Source: Syntrophaceae bacterium UBA4778 (GTDB lineage Bacteria; Desulfobacterota; Syntrophia; Syntrophales; UBA4778). From it: DNA of 13,533 bases. Location: assembly GCA_002403175.1 (NCBI GenBank), contig DHHG01000031.1:1-13533 (forward strand), in the 5' to 3' direction. The notes under the pieces are model-generated. The model saw only the letters and a program-made list of their open reading frames with translations. It searched no databases and was not told the DNA's origin. Position numbers and translations under genes: made by a program. Every line of letters starts with the position of its first letter. Positions within the stretch are counted from its first letter, which is position 1. Below are positions 6,510 through 13,533 of the stretch, in pieces.

Positions 6510-7397
6510 ATGAACCGCCACGTTAAAGAAATCATTATTAAAAACCTGTTCCTCACCTTTGCAATGGTCTCCATCGTGATCCTTGCCTTGATTCTCGTTT
6601 TTCTGTTCCGCGAAGCCATACCCCTGTTTCGGGTAATCCCCATTACCGATTTCATTTTTGGTTCCCAATGGTACCCGACTGCCAATCCTCCTGAATTCGG
6701 GATTTGGCCTCTTATCGTTGCCTCATTCCTGGTTACTTTTTTTTCAACACTGATCGCAGTGCCTCTGGGAATTCTTTCGGCGGTATATATAGCCGAAATA
6801 GCCCGACCCATCGTCAAAGAGATTCTCAAGCCGGTCATTGAATTACTTGCCGGACTGCCTTCAGTCGTGCTCGGTTTTTTTGGAATGGTCGTACTCGGTC
6901 CCTGGCTTCAAGAGACCTTCGATCTTCCGACCGGATTGAATATTCTGACAGCCTCTATCATCTTGGCAATCATGGCCATACCGACCATATCGAGTATTTC
7001 GGAGGATGCTCTTTATTCCGTCCCACGTGAATACAAGGAGGCGGCCTACGCCCTCGGCGCAACAAAATATGAAACCATCACCACCGTAGTCATGCCAGCC
7101 GCCCTGTCGGGAATTTCCACCGGCGTCATTCTCGGCATGGCCAGGGTAATCGGCGAAACCATGGTGGTGCTTATGGTCGCCGGCGGTGCCACGGCCATAC
7201 CGGAGAGCATTTTCGATCCGGTCCGTCCAATGCCAGCCGCCATTGCTGCCGAAATGGGGGAGGCCCCTTATGGCGGTCTTCATTCCAACGCGCTTTTTGC
7301 GATCGGGGTTGTGCTCTTCATCATGACACTCCTTTTCAATCTGGTTGCAGATTACGTTTCCCATAAATTCAAAGAGGTAGGGTCCGCCACACTATGA
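6510..7397 (+). CDS. pstC: Phosphate ABC transporter permease PstC
   Basis: A 295-aa inner-membrane permease that pairs with PstA to form the phosphate channel. About six membrane helices are visible: roughly 11-34, 66-95, 112-130, 147-165, 207-228 and 260-283. The cytoplasmic EAA loop that docks the ATPase, EAAYALGATK (177-186) through MPAALSGI, is intact. ATG 6510 gives a normal PstC N-terminus (MNRHVKEIII). A GTG at 6435 would add 25 residues encoded by the 7-bp repeat array, so I rejected it. No good ribosome binding site precedes 6510, which is odd for this operon and may keep PstC below PstS. The stop overlaps the pstA start as ATGA. Confidence 0.95.
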   Translation: MNRHVKEIIIKNLFLTFAMVSIVILALILVFLFREAIPLFRVIPITDFIFGSQWYPTANPPEFGIWPLIVASFLVTFFSTLIAVPLGILSAVYIAEIARPIVKEILKPVIELLAGLPSVVLGFFGMVVLGPWLQETFDLPTGLNILTASIILAIMAIPTISSISEDALYSVPREYKEAAYALGATKYETITTVVMPAALSGISTGVILGMARVIGETMVVLMVAGGATAIPESIFDPVRPMPAAIAAEMGEAPYGGLHSNALFAIGVVLFIMTLLFNLVADYVSHKFKEVGSATL

Positions 7398-8299
7398 AAC
7401 TGCTGATTCGGCTGGATCAAAAAATAACCCATGCAACTCCCTCGATGAGATGGCGCTACTTTAGACAGAATCTCTTTTTCACTATTGTAAGGCTCTCCAT
7501 GGGAGTAATCGGAATCGCTCTGGGCGGGATTATTTTATTTATCCTTATGAATGGCCTGGGAGCAATCCAGTGGGATTTTCTGACTCAATTTCCCATGGAT
7601 TCGATGACCCGCGGCGGGATCATGCCGGCCATTATCGGCACCTTTTATTTGACCCTAGGCGCAATTTTAATCGCTTTGCCCCTGGGAATTGCCTGCTCCG
7701 TCTACTTAAACGAATACGCCAGGGGTGGCCGACTTGTCAGGATTATCCGCATCGGCGTAAACAGCCTGGCCGGAGTCCCTTCGGTGGTTTTCGGCCTTTT
7801 CGGTCTTGGTCTGTTTGTTGTTTTCTTGCGGTTCGGCTCCAGTATTCTGTCCGGATCGCTCACGCTCGGTTTCCTGATTCTCCCGACGATCATCGGGGCT
7901 TCCGAAGAAGCCCTGAAAGCAGTACCCCAAACTTTCAGAGAGGCATCCCTCGCGCTTGGAGTTTCGAAATGGCAGACCATTGCCAGAATTGTCCTTCCGA
8001 ACGCCCTGCCCGGCATTCTCACCGGAGCAATCCTGAGCATCGGCCGCGCTGCCGGAGAAACTGCGCCTATCATGTTCACGGCAGCAGCTTTCTTTACCTC
8101 TCGGCTGCCCGGCTCCGTCTTCGACGAGGTAATGGCCCTCCCCTATCACATTTACGTCCTCGCCACGGCCGGGACGAATATCGATGCAACCAGACCGCTT
8201 CAATACGGGACAGCTCTTGTCCTGATTGCGCTTGTCCTCGGAGTGGATCTGATTGCCATCTCCATCAGAAGCTATATCCGAAGTAAAAAAAGGTGGTAA
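7394..8299 (+). CDS. pstA: Phosphate ABC transporter permease PstA
   Basis: A 301-aa inner-membrane permease, partner of PstC. It has a cytoplasmic N-terminus of about 30 residues, a first helix at about 31-54, a conserved [14 protein letters not shown] segment (74-87) entering the second helix, and further helices to the C-terminus. The EAA loop reads [10 protein letters not shown] (183-192) through LPNALPGI (201-208). [15 protein letters not shown] (216-230) is a PstA hallmark. It overlaps pstC by 4 bp (ATGA), implying coupled translation. The C-terminal IRSKKRW is cytoplasmic. Its last codons contain the ribosome binding site of pstB. Confidence 0.96.
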   Translation: MKLLIRLDQKITHATPSMRWRYFRQNLFFTIVRLSMGVIGIALGGIILFILMNGLGAIQWDFLTQFPMDSMTRGGIMPAIIGTFYLTLGAILIALPLGIACSVYLNEYARGGRLVRIIRIGVNSLAGVPSVVFGLFGLGLFVVFLRFGSSILSGSLTLGFLILPTIIGASEEALKAVPQTFREASLALGVSKWQTIARIVLPNALPGILTGAILSIGRAAGETAPIMFTAAAFFTSRLPGSVFDEVMALPYHIYVLATAGTNIDATRPLQYGTALVLIALVLGVDLIAISIRSYIRSKKRW

Positions 8300-8303
8300 C
8301 GTT

Positions 8304-9062
8304 TTGGACAAAGAAATAATAATTGCCCGCAATGTCAATTTCTATTACGGTTCTTTCAGGGCGCTGGCCGATGTCAGCATGGGCTTTGAAAAAAACAAGG
8401 TGACTGCCCTTATCGGTCCATCCGGGTGTGGCAAATCAACGCTCCTGAGATTACTGAACCGAATGAATGATCTTATCGCAGGAACCAGGGTAGAAGGGGA
8501 AGTTCTGTTTGAGAATAAAAATATCTATGCCCCTGATATCGATCCCGTTGATATCCGCCGGAGAATCGGTATGGTTTTCCAAAAGCCGAATCCCTTTCCG
8601 AAATCAATTTTCAAAAACATCATTTACGGTCCCAGCTTATCCGGAGTCCTCGATAGGCAGGAACTTGAAAGACTCGTTGAATTGAGTCTCAAGCAGGCGG
8701 TCTTGTGGGAAGAAGTCAAAGATATTCTCAATAAATCCGCTATGACCCTGTCCGGGGGGCAACAGCAACGGCTCTGCATTGCACGGGCTCTCGCTATGAA
8801 GCCGGACGTGCTCCTCATGGATGAACCTACTTCGGCGCTTGACCCGATATCGACCGCCAAAATCGAGGAACTTATTGAAGAGCTGAAAAAGACCTACACG
8901 ATCATTATCGTGACGCACAATATGCAGCAGGCCGCGCGCATTTCCGATTTCACCGGTTTCTTCTACATGGGGAAGCTGATCGAATACAATAAAACGGAAA
9001 AAATATTTACGACACCGGATGTAAAGCAGACAGAAGATTATATAACGGGAAGGTTTGGGTGA
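8304..9062 (+). CDS. pstB: Phosphate ABC transporter ATPase PstB
   Basis: A 252-aa ATPase that powers PstCA, on the cytoplasmic face of the membrane. All ABC motifs are present: Walker [10 protein letters not shown] (38-46), Q-loop Gln93 in VFQKPNPFP, signature LSGGQQQR (149-156), Walker B VLLMDEP (169-175) with catalytic Glu174, and switch His205 in THN. Family-specific stretches include NRMNDL (52-57) and the PNPFPKSIF segment. I place the start at TTG 8304, because AGGTGG (8291-8296) lies 7 nt upstream and the resulting N-terminus fits PstB. An earlier TTG at 8253 overlaps pstA by 47 bp and has no ribosome binding site. No ATG is available nearby, so a TTG start is required. Confidence 0.96.
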   Translation: MDKEIIIARNVNFYYGSFRALADVSMGFEKNKVTALIGPSGCGKSTLLRLLNRMNDLIAGTRVEGEVLFENKNIYAPDIDPVDIRRRIGMVFQKPNPFPKSIFKNIIYGPSLSGVLDRQELERLVELSLKQAVLWEEVKDILNKSAMTLSGGQQQRLCIARALAMKPDVLLMDEPTSALDPISTAKIEELIEELKKTYTIIIVTHNMQQAARISDFTGFFYMGKLIEYNKTEKIFTTPDVKQTEDYITGRFG

Positions 9063-9077
9063 AAAAGGAGTCCATCA

Positions 9078-9791
9078 ATGATTGATAATCGCAAACACAC
9101 CAGCGCCCACTATGAACGGGAACTCCGGGAAATCAAGGACGGCCTGATCTATCTCGGCGCCTTGGTTGAAACGGCAATCGATTCCGCAATTAAATCTCTC
9201 CTGGAGAGAAACTCCGTTCTTGCCCAGAAGGTCATCGATGATGACGATCAAATCGATCTCCTGGATATGAAGCTGGAGGGAAAGTGCATCCGCCTGCTCG
9301 CATTGAGGCAACCGGCCGCTAGAGATCTGCGTTTTATTACGACAGCGATCAAAATCAATGGTCATCTGGAACGCATTGGCGACATGGCGGTCAATATCGC
9401 CGAAAAAGCGATTTTACTCAATGAGCATCCTCAGCTAAAACCTTATATAGACCTTCCGCGCATGTCGGAAACCACCAAGCACATGATCAAAGAGAGTCTC
9501 GATGCCCTGGTCAATGAGAATTGTGAAATGGCCGAAGAGGTGCGAAAAGACGAAACCTCGGTAGATTCCCTGAATGATCAAATTTTCAGAGAACTTCTCA
9601 CTTTCATGCTGGAAGATCCTAAAACGATCCGTCGGGCGCTTTTGATCATGCAGGTTTCCAAAAACCTCGAACGGATTGCCGATCATGCCAAGGGCATCGC
9701 TGATATGGTTATCTATATGGTAACTGGTCGAAGCGTCAGGCACCAATTCGCGAAACAAAGCTGTCCCCCCACACCCGAGGAGAAAGCATGA
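9078..9791 (+). CDS. phoU: Phosphate signalling protein PhoU
   Basis: A 237-aa cytoplasmic, all-helical protein with two PhoU repeats (about 18-115 and 130-220). Each repeat carries the family metal-binding signature: ERIGDMAVNIAE at 98-109 and ERIADHAKGIADMV at 198-211. PhoU is needed to silence PhoR when phosphate is sufficient and to restrain uptake by Pst, acting between PstB and the kinase. The short tail after about residue 220 (CPPTPEEKA) is low in conservation. ATG 9078 follows AAAAAGGAG, and the gene starts 15 bp after pstB. Its stop overlaps the phoR start by 4 bp, a direct link between negative regulator and kinase. Confidence 0.95.
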   Translation: MIDNRKHTSAHYERELREIKDGLIYLGALVETAIDSAIKSLLERNSVLAQKVIDDDDQIDLLDMKLEGKCIRLLALRQPAARDLRFITTAIKINGHLERIGDMAVNIAEKAILLNEHPQLKPYIDLPRMSETTKHMIKESLDALVNENCEMAEEVRKDETSVDSLNDQIFRELLTFMLEDPKTIRRALLIMQVSKNLERIADHAKGIADMVIYMVTGRSVRHQFAKQSCPPTPEEKA

Positions 9792-11536
9792 AGAGCCGTC
9801 TCTTTTATAAGGTATTCGGGACTTATCTCATTATTATTTTCCTGACGGTTGCTTTTTTTTATCTTCTTGCCTGGAAGCAAACGGAATCTTTTTTTACGGA
9901 AACTGTCGAAACCTCCTTAATGAATTACGCTCGGCTTGTCGATCTGAGCTCCAGAGATGAGATTCGGAAACAAGTAAAAAACATTTCCGCTATTTCCAAA
10001 GCCCGTGTCACTCTCATGGATGAGAACGGAACCGTGCTGGCCGATTCCGAAAGAAATCCCGCCGAGATGGAAAACCATCTGAATCGTCCTGAAATACAGG
10101 AAGCAAGGTTCAAGGGCCAGGGGAGCACAATTCGCTACAGCCGAACTATCGGAATGGACATGCTCTATGTGGCTTTCCCTGTGAAAGAAGATCGATTCAT
10201 AACCGGCTATGTACGGCTTGCCCGCCCTCTGGTAGAGGTAAAGCATGCAACGGAAAAAATGAAACACTCTCTGATCATATCCATTCTCATCATGATCATA
10301 CCTTCCTTTCTGATAGCCGTTCTGTTTTCATATCGCCTGACCGTCCCCATCAAAGCCATGGAAATGTTTACCGAACGCCTCCGAAGAGGACGTGAGCCAG
10401 GCAGCCTGTTCATCGAGACAGGGGACGAAATGAAAAAACTGGCTGAAAACATAAATTATCTCGTCCTGGAGTTGCAAAATCAAATCCGCACAGCCAATAC
10501 CGAAAAGGAAAAACTGGTCACTGCATTTGCAAGCATGAGTGAAGGGATTCTGGTCCTGGATTCTGAAAGCAGGATTGAAATTTCCAATCTGGCTTTTAAA
10601 AAAATGTTCGGCGCTCAATTCGGGGATGTAACGGGAAAAACCTTGATCGAGGCATTCAGGAGCATTGCCCTGCAGAACGCTTTCGATCGCTTTCGGAGCA
10701 CGGGAGAGCAGCTCTCAGAGGAGATCACGATCGGCGATGAAACAGCACCGGTTACCTTGAATGTAAGTTTTTCGAAAATTCGCGGGGAAGAGGAAAAAAC
10801 GATTCTTGTTTTCCATGATGTGACCCGGCTCAAGAAACTGGAAAGAATGCGGATGGATTTCGTAGCCAATGTGAGCCATGAAATCAAAACTCCTTTAACC
10901 GCCATTCTCGGATTTGTCGAAACCCTGCAAAGTGGAGCCCTGGACGACAAGGAAACCACTCTTCGCTTTCTCGATATTATTCATAAACACGCTCAACGAT
11001 TGAACCGCCTTCTGGACGATCTTTTGACAATCTCCAATATCGAAATGGGCGAGATGAAATTTCTTTTTGAAAGCGTGTCCCTGAGCGGAATTGTTGAAAA
11101 TATTATTTCCGTTATCTCCGCGAGAGCGGATGAAAAGCAAATCACCGTGGAAAAAAATATTCCTGAAACACTCCCCTTGATCCGAGCAGACCGAGATCGT
11201 CTTGTTCAGATTCTCCTGAATATTCTCGATAATGCCGTAAAGTTTACTCCTGAAAAAGGCAAGGTATCCATTTCTGCAAAGGATAAGGGGGACGGAACGG
11301 TGGAAATCCGGATCAGCGATACCGGAATCGGGGTTCCGCAAAATGAAATCTCCCGCCTCGGGGAACGATTCTACCGGGTTGAGAAAACCCGCTCCCGGGA
11401 ACTCGGAGGGACCGGACTCGGTCTGTCCATCGTCAAACACCTTATGACGGCGCATGGCGGCAAAATAGAAATTCAAAGCCGGCTTGGAGTAGGCACGACA
11501 GTCTCACTCTTTTTCCCCATTTATCAGGGCGTATAA
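9788..11536 (+). CDS. phoR: Phosphate-sensing histidine kinase PhoR, two-helix type with periplasmic domain
   Basis: A 582-aa membrane histidine kinase. A first membrane helix at about 9-29, an extracytoplasmic domain of about 130 residues (30-158) and a second helix at about 160-181 lead to a HAMP segment (182-235). A PAS domain (about 243-347) and the HisKA domain follow, with phosphoacceptor His364 in NVSHEIKTPL. The ATPase domain has an N box with Asn482 in DNAVKFTP, a G1 box DTGIGVP (511-517) and a G2 box GGTGLGLS (540-547). It should phosphorylate and dephosphorylate PhoB. The large periplasmic domain resembles Bacillus PhoR rather than E. coli PhoR, which has almost none. Being last in the pst operon and overlapping phoU makes PhoR the natural identity. 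The start ATG 9788 follows GAGGAGA (9777-9783). Confidence 0.93.
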   Translation: MKSRLFYKVFGTYLIIIFLTVAFFYLLAWKQTESFFTETVETSLMNYARLVDLSSRDEIRKQVKNISAISKARVTLMDENGTVLADSERNPAEMENHLNRPEIQEARFKGQGSTIRYSRTIGMDMLYVAFPVKEDRFITGYVRLARPLVEVKHATEKMKHSLIISILIMIIPSFLIAVLFSYRLTVPIKAMEMFTERLRRGREPGSLFIETGDEMKKLAENINYLVLELQNQIRTANTEKEKLVTAFASMSEGILVLDSESRIEISNLAFKKMFGAQFGDVTGKTLIEAFRSIALQNAFDRFRSTGEQLSEEITIGDETAPVTLNVSFSKIRGEEEKTILVFHDVTRLKKLERMRMDFVANVSHEIKTPLTAILGFVETLQSGALDDKETTLRFLDIIHKHAQRLNRLLDDLLTISNIEMGEMKFLFESVSLSGIVENIISVISARADEKQITVEKNIPETLPLIRADRDRLVQILLNILDNAVKFTPEKGKVSISAKDKGDGTVEIRISDTGIGVPQNEISRLGERFYRVEKTRSRELGGTGLGLSIVKHLMTAHGGKIEIQSRLGVGTTVSLFFPIYQGV

Positions 11537-11577
11537 GTCACAGAGATGCCTCTAAAAAAAGCTTCGAATCGGAATGT

Positions 11578-12573
11578 TTAAAATTTCTGAATAAGATAAT
11601 AAGACAAACCGGAAATCAAAGCAGATATGGGAATGGTGAGAATCCAGGCCCAGACAATCGTTCCGGCAACGCCCCAACGAACTGCCGTGAGTCGGTGTGT
11701 TGAACCAACCCCCATAATGGCACCAGTGATAGTATGAGTCGTACTGACGGGAATACCTGCTAAAGAAGCTCCGATAATCGATAACGCAGCAGCTGTTTCG
11801 GCACAGAATCCACCCATGGGCCGTAGCTTCGTTATTTTACTCCCCATCGTCTTTACGATCCTCCACCCTCCGGCCATCGTTCCCATTGCGATCACCAGAT
11901 AACACATGATCATTACCCAGAACGGGATATGGAAAACCGGTCCCATGAAGCCACTGCTGAACAACACCATTGCTATGATACCCATCGTCTTCTGGGCGTC
12001 ATTCATTCCATGGCTCAGACTGTAAATCGCGGCCGAGAACAGCTGAAGCTTTCTGAATACCTGATCCGATTTTGAAACGGAACTGTTTCGAGACACGTTT
12101 AAAACGATTACCATCAGAATGAAACCCAGAATCAACCCGATTGTCGGTGATAGAATTATAAAAACGGCCGTTTTTATAATCCCTTTCCAGACCAGCACGG
12201 CAGTACCACCCTTGACAAGACCCGCTCCGATCAATCCTCCTATCAAAGCATGGGAGGAACTGCTCGGTAGACCATAATACCAGGTAATGAGGTTCCAGAT
12301 AATGGCTCCCAGGAGCGCGGCCAGAATAAGGTGATTCTCCACAATGGAAGGGTTGACTATGCCTGTTCCGATCGTTTTTGCAACCTGAACACCGATAAAA
12401 AAAGCCGCTATGAAATTAAAAAAAGCTGCCAGTATAACGGCATTCTTCGGTGACAGCACCCGCGTGGAAACAACGGTGGCAATGGAGTTTGCCGCATCAT
12501 GAAAGCCGTTGATGAAATCGAAGGCAAGCGCAATAAAAACAATAAAAATAACCCAAAGAGTAACACTATCCAT
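11578..12573 (-). CDS. pit: Low-affinity inorganic phosphate transporter, Pit family
   Basis: A 331-aa inner-membrane phosphate permease, driven in this family by proton or sodium symport, usually with a metal-phosphate complex. The two inverted signature regions of the PiT family are present: FDFINGFHDAANSIA (18-32) near the N-terminus, and SLSHGMNDAQKTMG (185-198) with GIPVSTTHTITGAIMG (273-288) in the second half. GLPSSSSHALIGG (101-113) is the first-half counterpart of the latter. About ten membrane helices can be traced. It is the short form without the large hydrophilic loop of E. coli PitA. Its ATG overlaps the end of the upstream DUF47 gene by 8 bp, so the two are one operon. It converges on phoR across a 41-bp gap with no clear terminator. 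Confidence 0.95.
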   Translation of the reverse strand: MDSVTLWVIFIVFIALAFDFINGFHDAANSIATVVSTRVLSPKNAVILAAFFNFIAAFFIGVQVAKTIGTGIVNPSIVENHLILAALLGAIIWNLITWYYGLPSSSSHALIGGLIGAGLVKGGTAVLVWKGIIKTAVFIILSPTIGLILGFILMVIVLNVSRNSSVSKSDQVFRKLQLFSAAIYSLSHGMNDAQKTMGIIAMVLFSSGFMGPVFHIPFWVMIMCYLVIAMGTMAGGWRIVKTMGSKITKLRPMGGFCAETAAALSIIGASLAGIPVSTTHTITGAIMGVGSTHRLTAVRWGVAGTIVWAWILTIPISALISGLSYYLIQKF

Positions 12574-13186
12574 GCTTCAGGACGATTCCTTCCACGATGT
12601 TGGAAACATCCTCACAGATATCAAGAGCCTCTTCAATTCTCTCACTGATCTCCTTGAGCTTGATCAATTCGATAGCATCCTTCTCATTCTCAAACAACCT
12701 GGCGACGGCAGTGCGAAGAATGTAGTCCCCTTCGTTTTCAAGGGTATTTATCTCTACGCAAGCTTCAAGAATAGTATGCGATTTCTTTTTATCTTTGAGA
12801 GCGTATACGATCTTTTTGATGCCGGAGATCGCCTTATCGAGAACCTTGGAAAGTGCGATAATTTCCTCTGTAGGTTCCTTGATTTTGTACAGATACATCC
12901 TGACGGTCGCGGCCTCAATCATATCGAGGACGCTGTCCATTTTGTTGACCAAGGCGTAAATATCCTCGCGGTCAAGGGGGGTCAGAAAGGTCTTGTGCAT
13001 TTTTTCGTAAGTCCGATGCGTAATGGTATCGGCCTCATGTTCGATTTCTTTCAGCTTGGTTAATTTCGGTTCTGATTCATGATAATTACTTAAAATCTCA
13101 AGAAAGAGTTTTCCGCCTTCCTGAATCTTATCGGCTAACTCCTCGAAGAGATCGTAAAATCGCTCATCCCTGGGAATAATCTGCAT
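12566..13186 (-). CDS. DUF47 PhoU-like protein, Pit accessory or regulator
   Basis: A 206-aa, fully helical, charged cytoplasmic protein of the DUF47 (UPF0111, PhoU-divergent) family. These proteins are commonly encoded beside pit genes and are thought to modulate Pit transport, though the mechanism is poorly known. Family features include the N-terminal RDERFYDLFEELADKI (6-21), the HEADTITHRTYEKMHKTFLTP stretch starting near residue 48, and LDREDIYALVNKMDSVLDMIE (about 72-92). This is the family's typical length. ATG 13186 is preceded by AAAGGA with 7 nt spacing on the minus strand. It is the first gene of the DUF47-pit unit and is distinct from phoU, so the window encodes two PhoU-related proteins, one per uptake system. 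Confidence 0.9.
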   Translation of the reverse strand: MQIIPRDERFYDLFEELADKIQEGGKLFLEILSNYHESEPKLTKLKEIEHEADTITHRTYEKMHKTFLTPLDREDIYALVNKMDSVLDMIEAATVRMYLYKIKEPTEEIIALSKVLDKAISGIKKIVYALKDKKKSHTILEACVEINTLENEGDYILRTAVARLFENEKDAIELIKLKEISERIEEALDICEDVSNIVEGIVLKHG

Positions 13187-13417
13187 GGAACATCCTTTCA
13201 GTTACTTTATGTACGGGACGGCGAGTATTTAACACAATTGATATTCGATTGCAAATGACTTTGTCTTATAAAAAATTTTGTTAAATACAAATAATTTTAA
13301 TAGCATAAAAACAAAATCATTGTTAAAGTAGAAAACTGTTTTTCCATTGAACCAACATAGAACCGGATAAATACGGCTTTCCCCCAAACTACTTTTCAAT
13401 AATTTATCGAGACAGAC

Positions 13418-13445
13418 TTGACAGATAATAAATGATGTTTATCTT
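13418..13445 (+). promoter_or_regulatory. Candidate promoter for the gene beyond the right edge
   Basis: A consensus -35 TTGACA (13418-13423) is followed after 16 bp by TATCTT (13440-13445). Transcription would run rightward through a short leader to the ribosome binding site at 13515-13523. The region is AT-rich, so chance matches are likely, but the perfect -35 and the correct orientation support it. Confidence 0.42.
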
Positions 13446-13485
13446 ATGGCTGTTTAATTTCCGCAATCATGAAATCTTTTACAAG

Positions 13486-13511
13486 CACATGATTACAACA
13501 CATGATTATAA
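13486..13511 (+). repeat. 13-bp tandem direct repeat next to a ribosome binding site
   Basis: CACATGATTACAA (13486-13498) is followed at once by CACATGATTATAA (13499-13511), 12 of 13 bases identical. It lies in the predicted leader of the next gene, 3 bp before that gene's ribosome binding site, so it could be an operator or a translational control site. Chance duplication is also possible. Confidence 0.6.
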
Positions 13512-13514
13512 CAG

Positions 13515-13523
13515 AAAGGAGGA
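13515..13523 (+). promoter_or_regulatory. Strong ribosome binding site for an off-window gene
   Basis: AAAGGAGGA is nearly the full anti-16S complement. No start codon lies at usable distance inside the window, so translation must begin at or just after position 13531, placing the first codons of a rightward gene beyond the edge. Confidence 0.55.
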
Positions 13524-13533
13524 TATTAGAGGA

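Larger units (their letters stand above)
13187..13533. other. AT-rich intergenic region between DUF47-pit and a gene beyond the right edge
   Basis: About 347 bp with no credible gene. It should hold the divergent promoters for the DUF47-pit unit (leftward) and for a gene starting past 13533 (rightward). I see no 11-bp TTCAT or TGTCAT array on either strand. Weak leftward promoter-like hexamers (TTGCAA, then TAAATA after 17 bp, within about 13226-13254) are not convincing in such AT-rich DNA. Confidence 0.7.

Noticed and set aside
7570..8286. A 238-residue open frame inside pstA and similar long frames on both strands
   Set aside because: They lie wholly inside genes with clear family motifs, are rich in Arg, Pro and Ser or His as out-of-frame readings are, and show no domain.
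11537..11577. Terminator between phoR and pit
   Set aside because: Only a 4-bp AGAG/CTCT stem is visible, and it is followed by A residues rather than T on the plus strand. It does not work on the minus strand either.
12509..13063. A 184-residue plus-strand frame opposite DUF47
   Set aside because: It is antisense to a well-supported DUF47 gene with a good start and operon context. It has no ribosome binding site or recognisable motif.
13409..13424. CTGTCAA and CTGTCTC on the minus strand as a Pho box for DUF47-pit
   Set aside because: The copies are offset by 9 bp, not 11, and lie over 200 bp from the gene start. The plus-strand reading is better explained as part of a TTGACA promoter.
1..13533. 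A wholly new defence, mobile or biosynthetic system
   Set aside because: All twelve genes belong to known families with intact motifs. No transposase, integrase, toxin-antitoxin, nuclease or CRISPR-like repeat pattern is present.

Overview
The window is a chromosomal phosphate-acquisition locus from a Gram-negative bacterium. Gene order, protein flavour, roughly 50% GC and an outer-membrane porin suggest a deltaproteobacterium (Desulfobacterota), perhaps near Syntrophales. That placement is judged from remembered protein families, not from a search. Twelve genes are complete or nearly so. There is no CRISPR array, insertion sequence, phage gene, rRNA or tRNA.

Layout. Positions 155-1576 hold pyruvate kinase. 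Positions 1643-1686 hold a Pho-box-like promoter made of 11-bp repeats, followed by a structured leader and an outer-membrane porin gene (1760-3061). radA (3210-4580) follows, with phoB (4592-5314) 11 bp downstream and probably cotranscribed. A second Pho box (5451-5494) precedes the operon pstS-pstC-pstA-pstB-phoU-phoR (5536-11536), whose genes mostly overlap or abut. The one sizeable gap, between pstS and pstC, is bounded by arrays of a degenerate 7-bp repeat. On the opposite strand, converging on phoR, is a two-gene unit encoding a PhoU-like DUF47 protein and a Pit-family phosphate permease (13186 down to 11578). The last 347 bp are AT-rich and intergenic. They end in a strong ribosome binding site for a gene that must start just past the right edge.

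How the genes work together. Under phosphate limitation the membrane kinase PhoR should phosphorylate PhoB. PhoB should then bind the two direct-repeat arrays and switch on the high-affinity ABC importer PstSCAB, PhoU, PhoR itself and the porin, which would carry phosphate or another anion across the outer membrane. PhoU and the Pst complex would relay phosphate sufficiency back to PhoR. The DUF47-Pit pair is a separate low-affinity uptake system with no recognisable Pho box, as expected for uptake when phosphate is plentiful.

I found no wholly new system. The points most worth checking are the porin as a Pho-regulon member, the near-identical architecture of the two Pho promoters, the 7-bp repeat arrays between pstS and pstC, the separation of phoB (behind radA) from phoR (in the pst operon), and a pyruvate kinase with an altered potassium-site motif.
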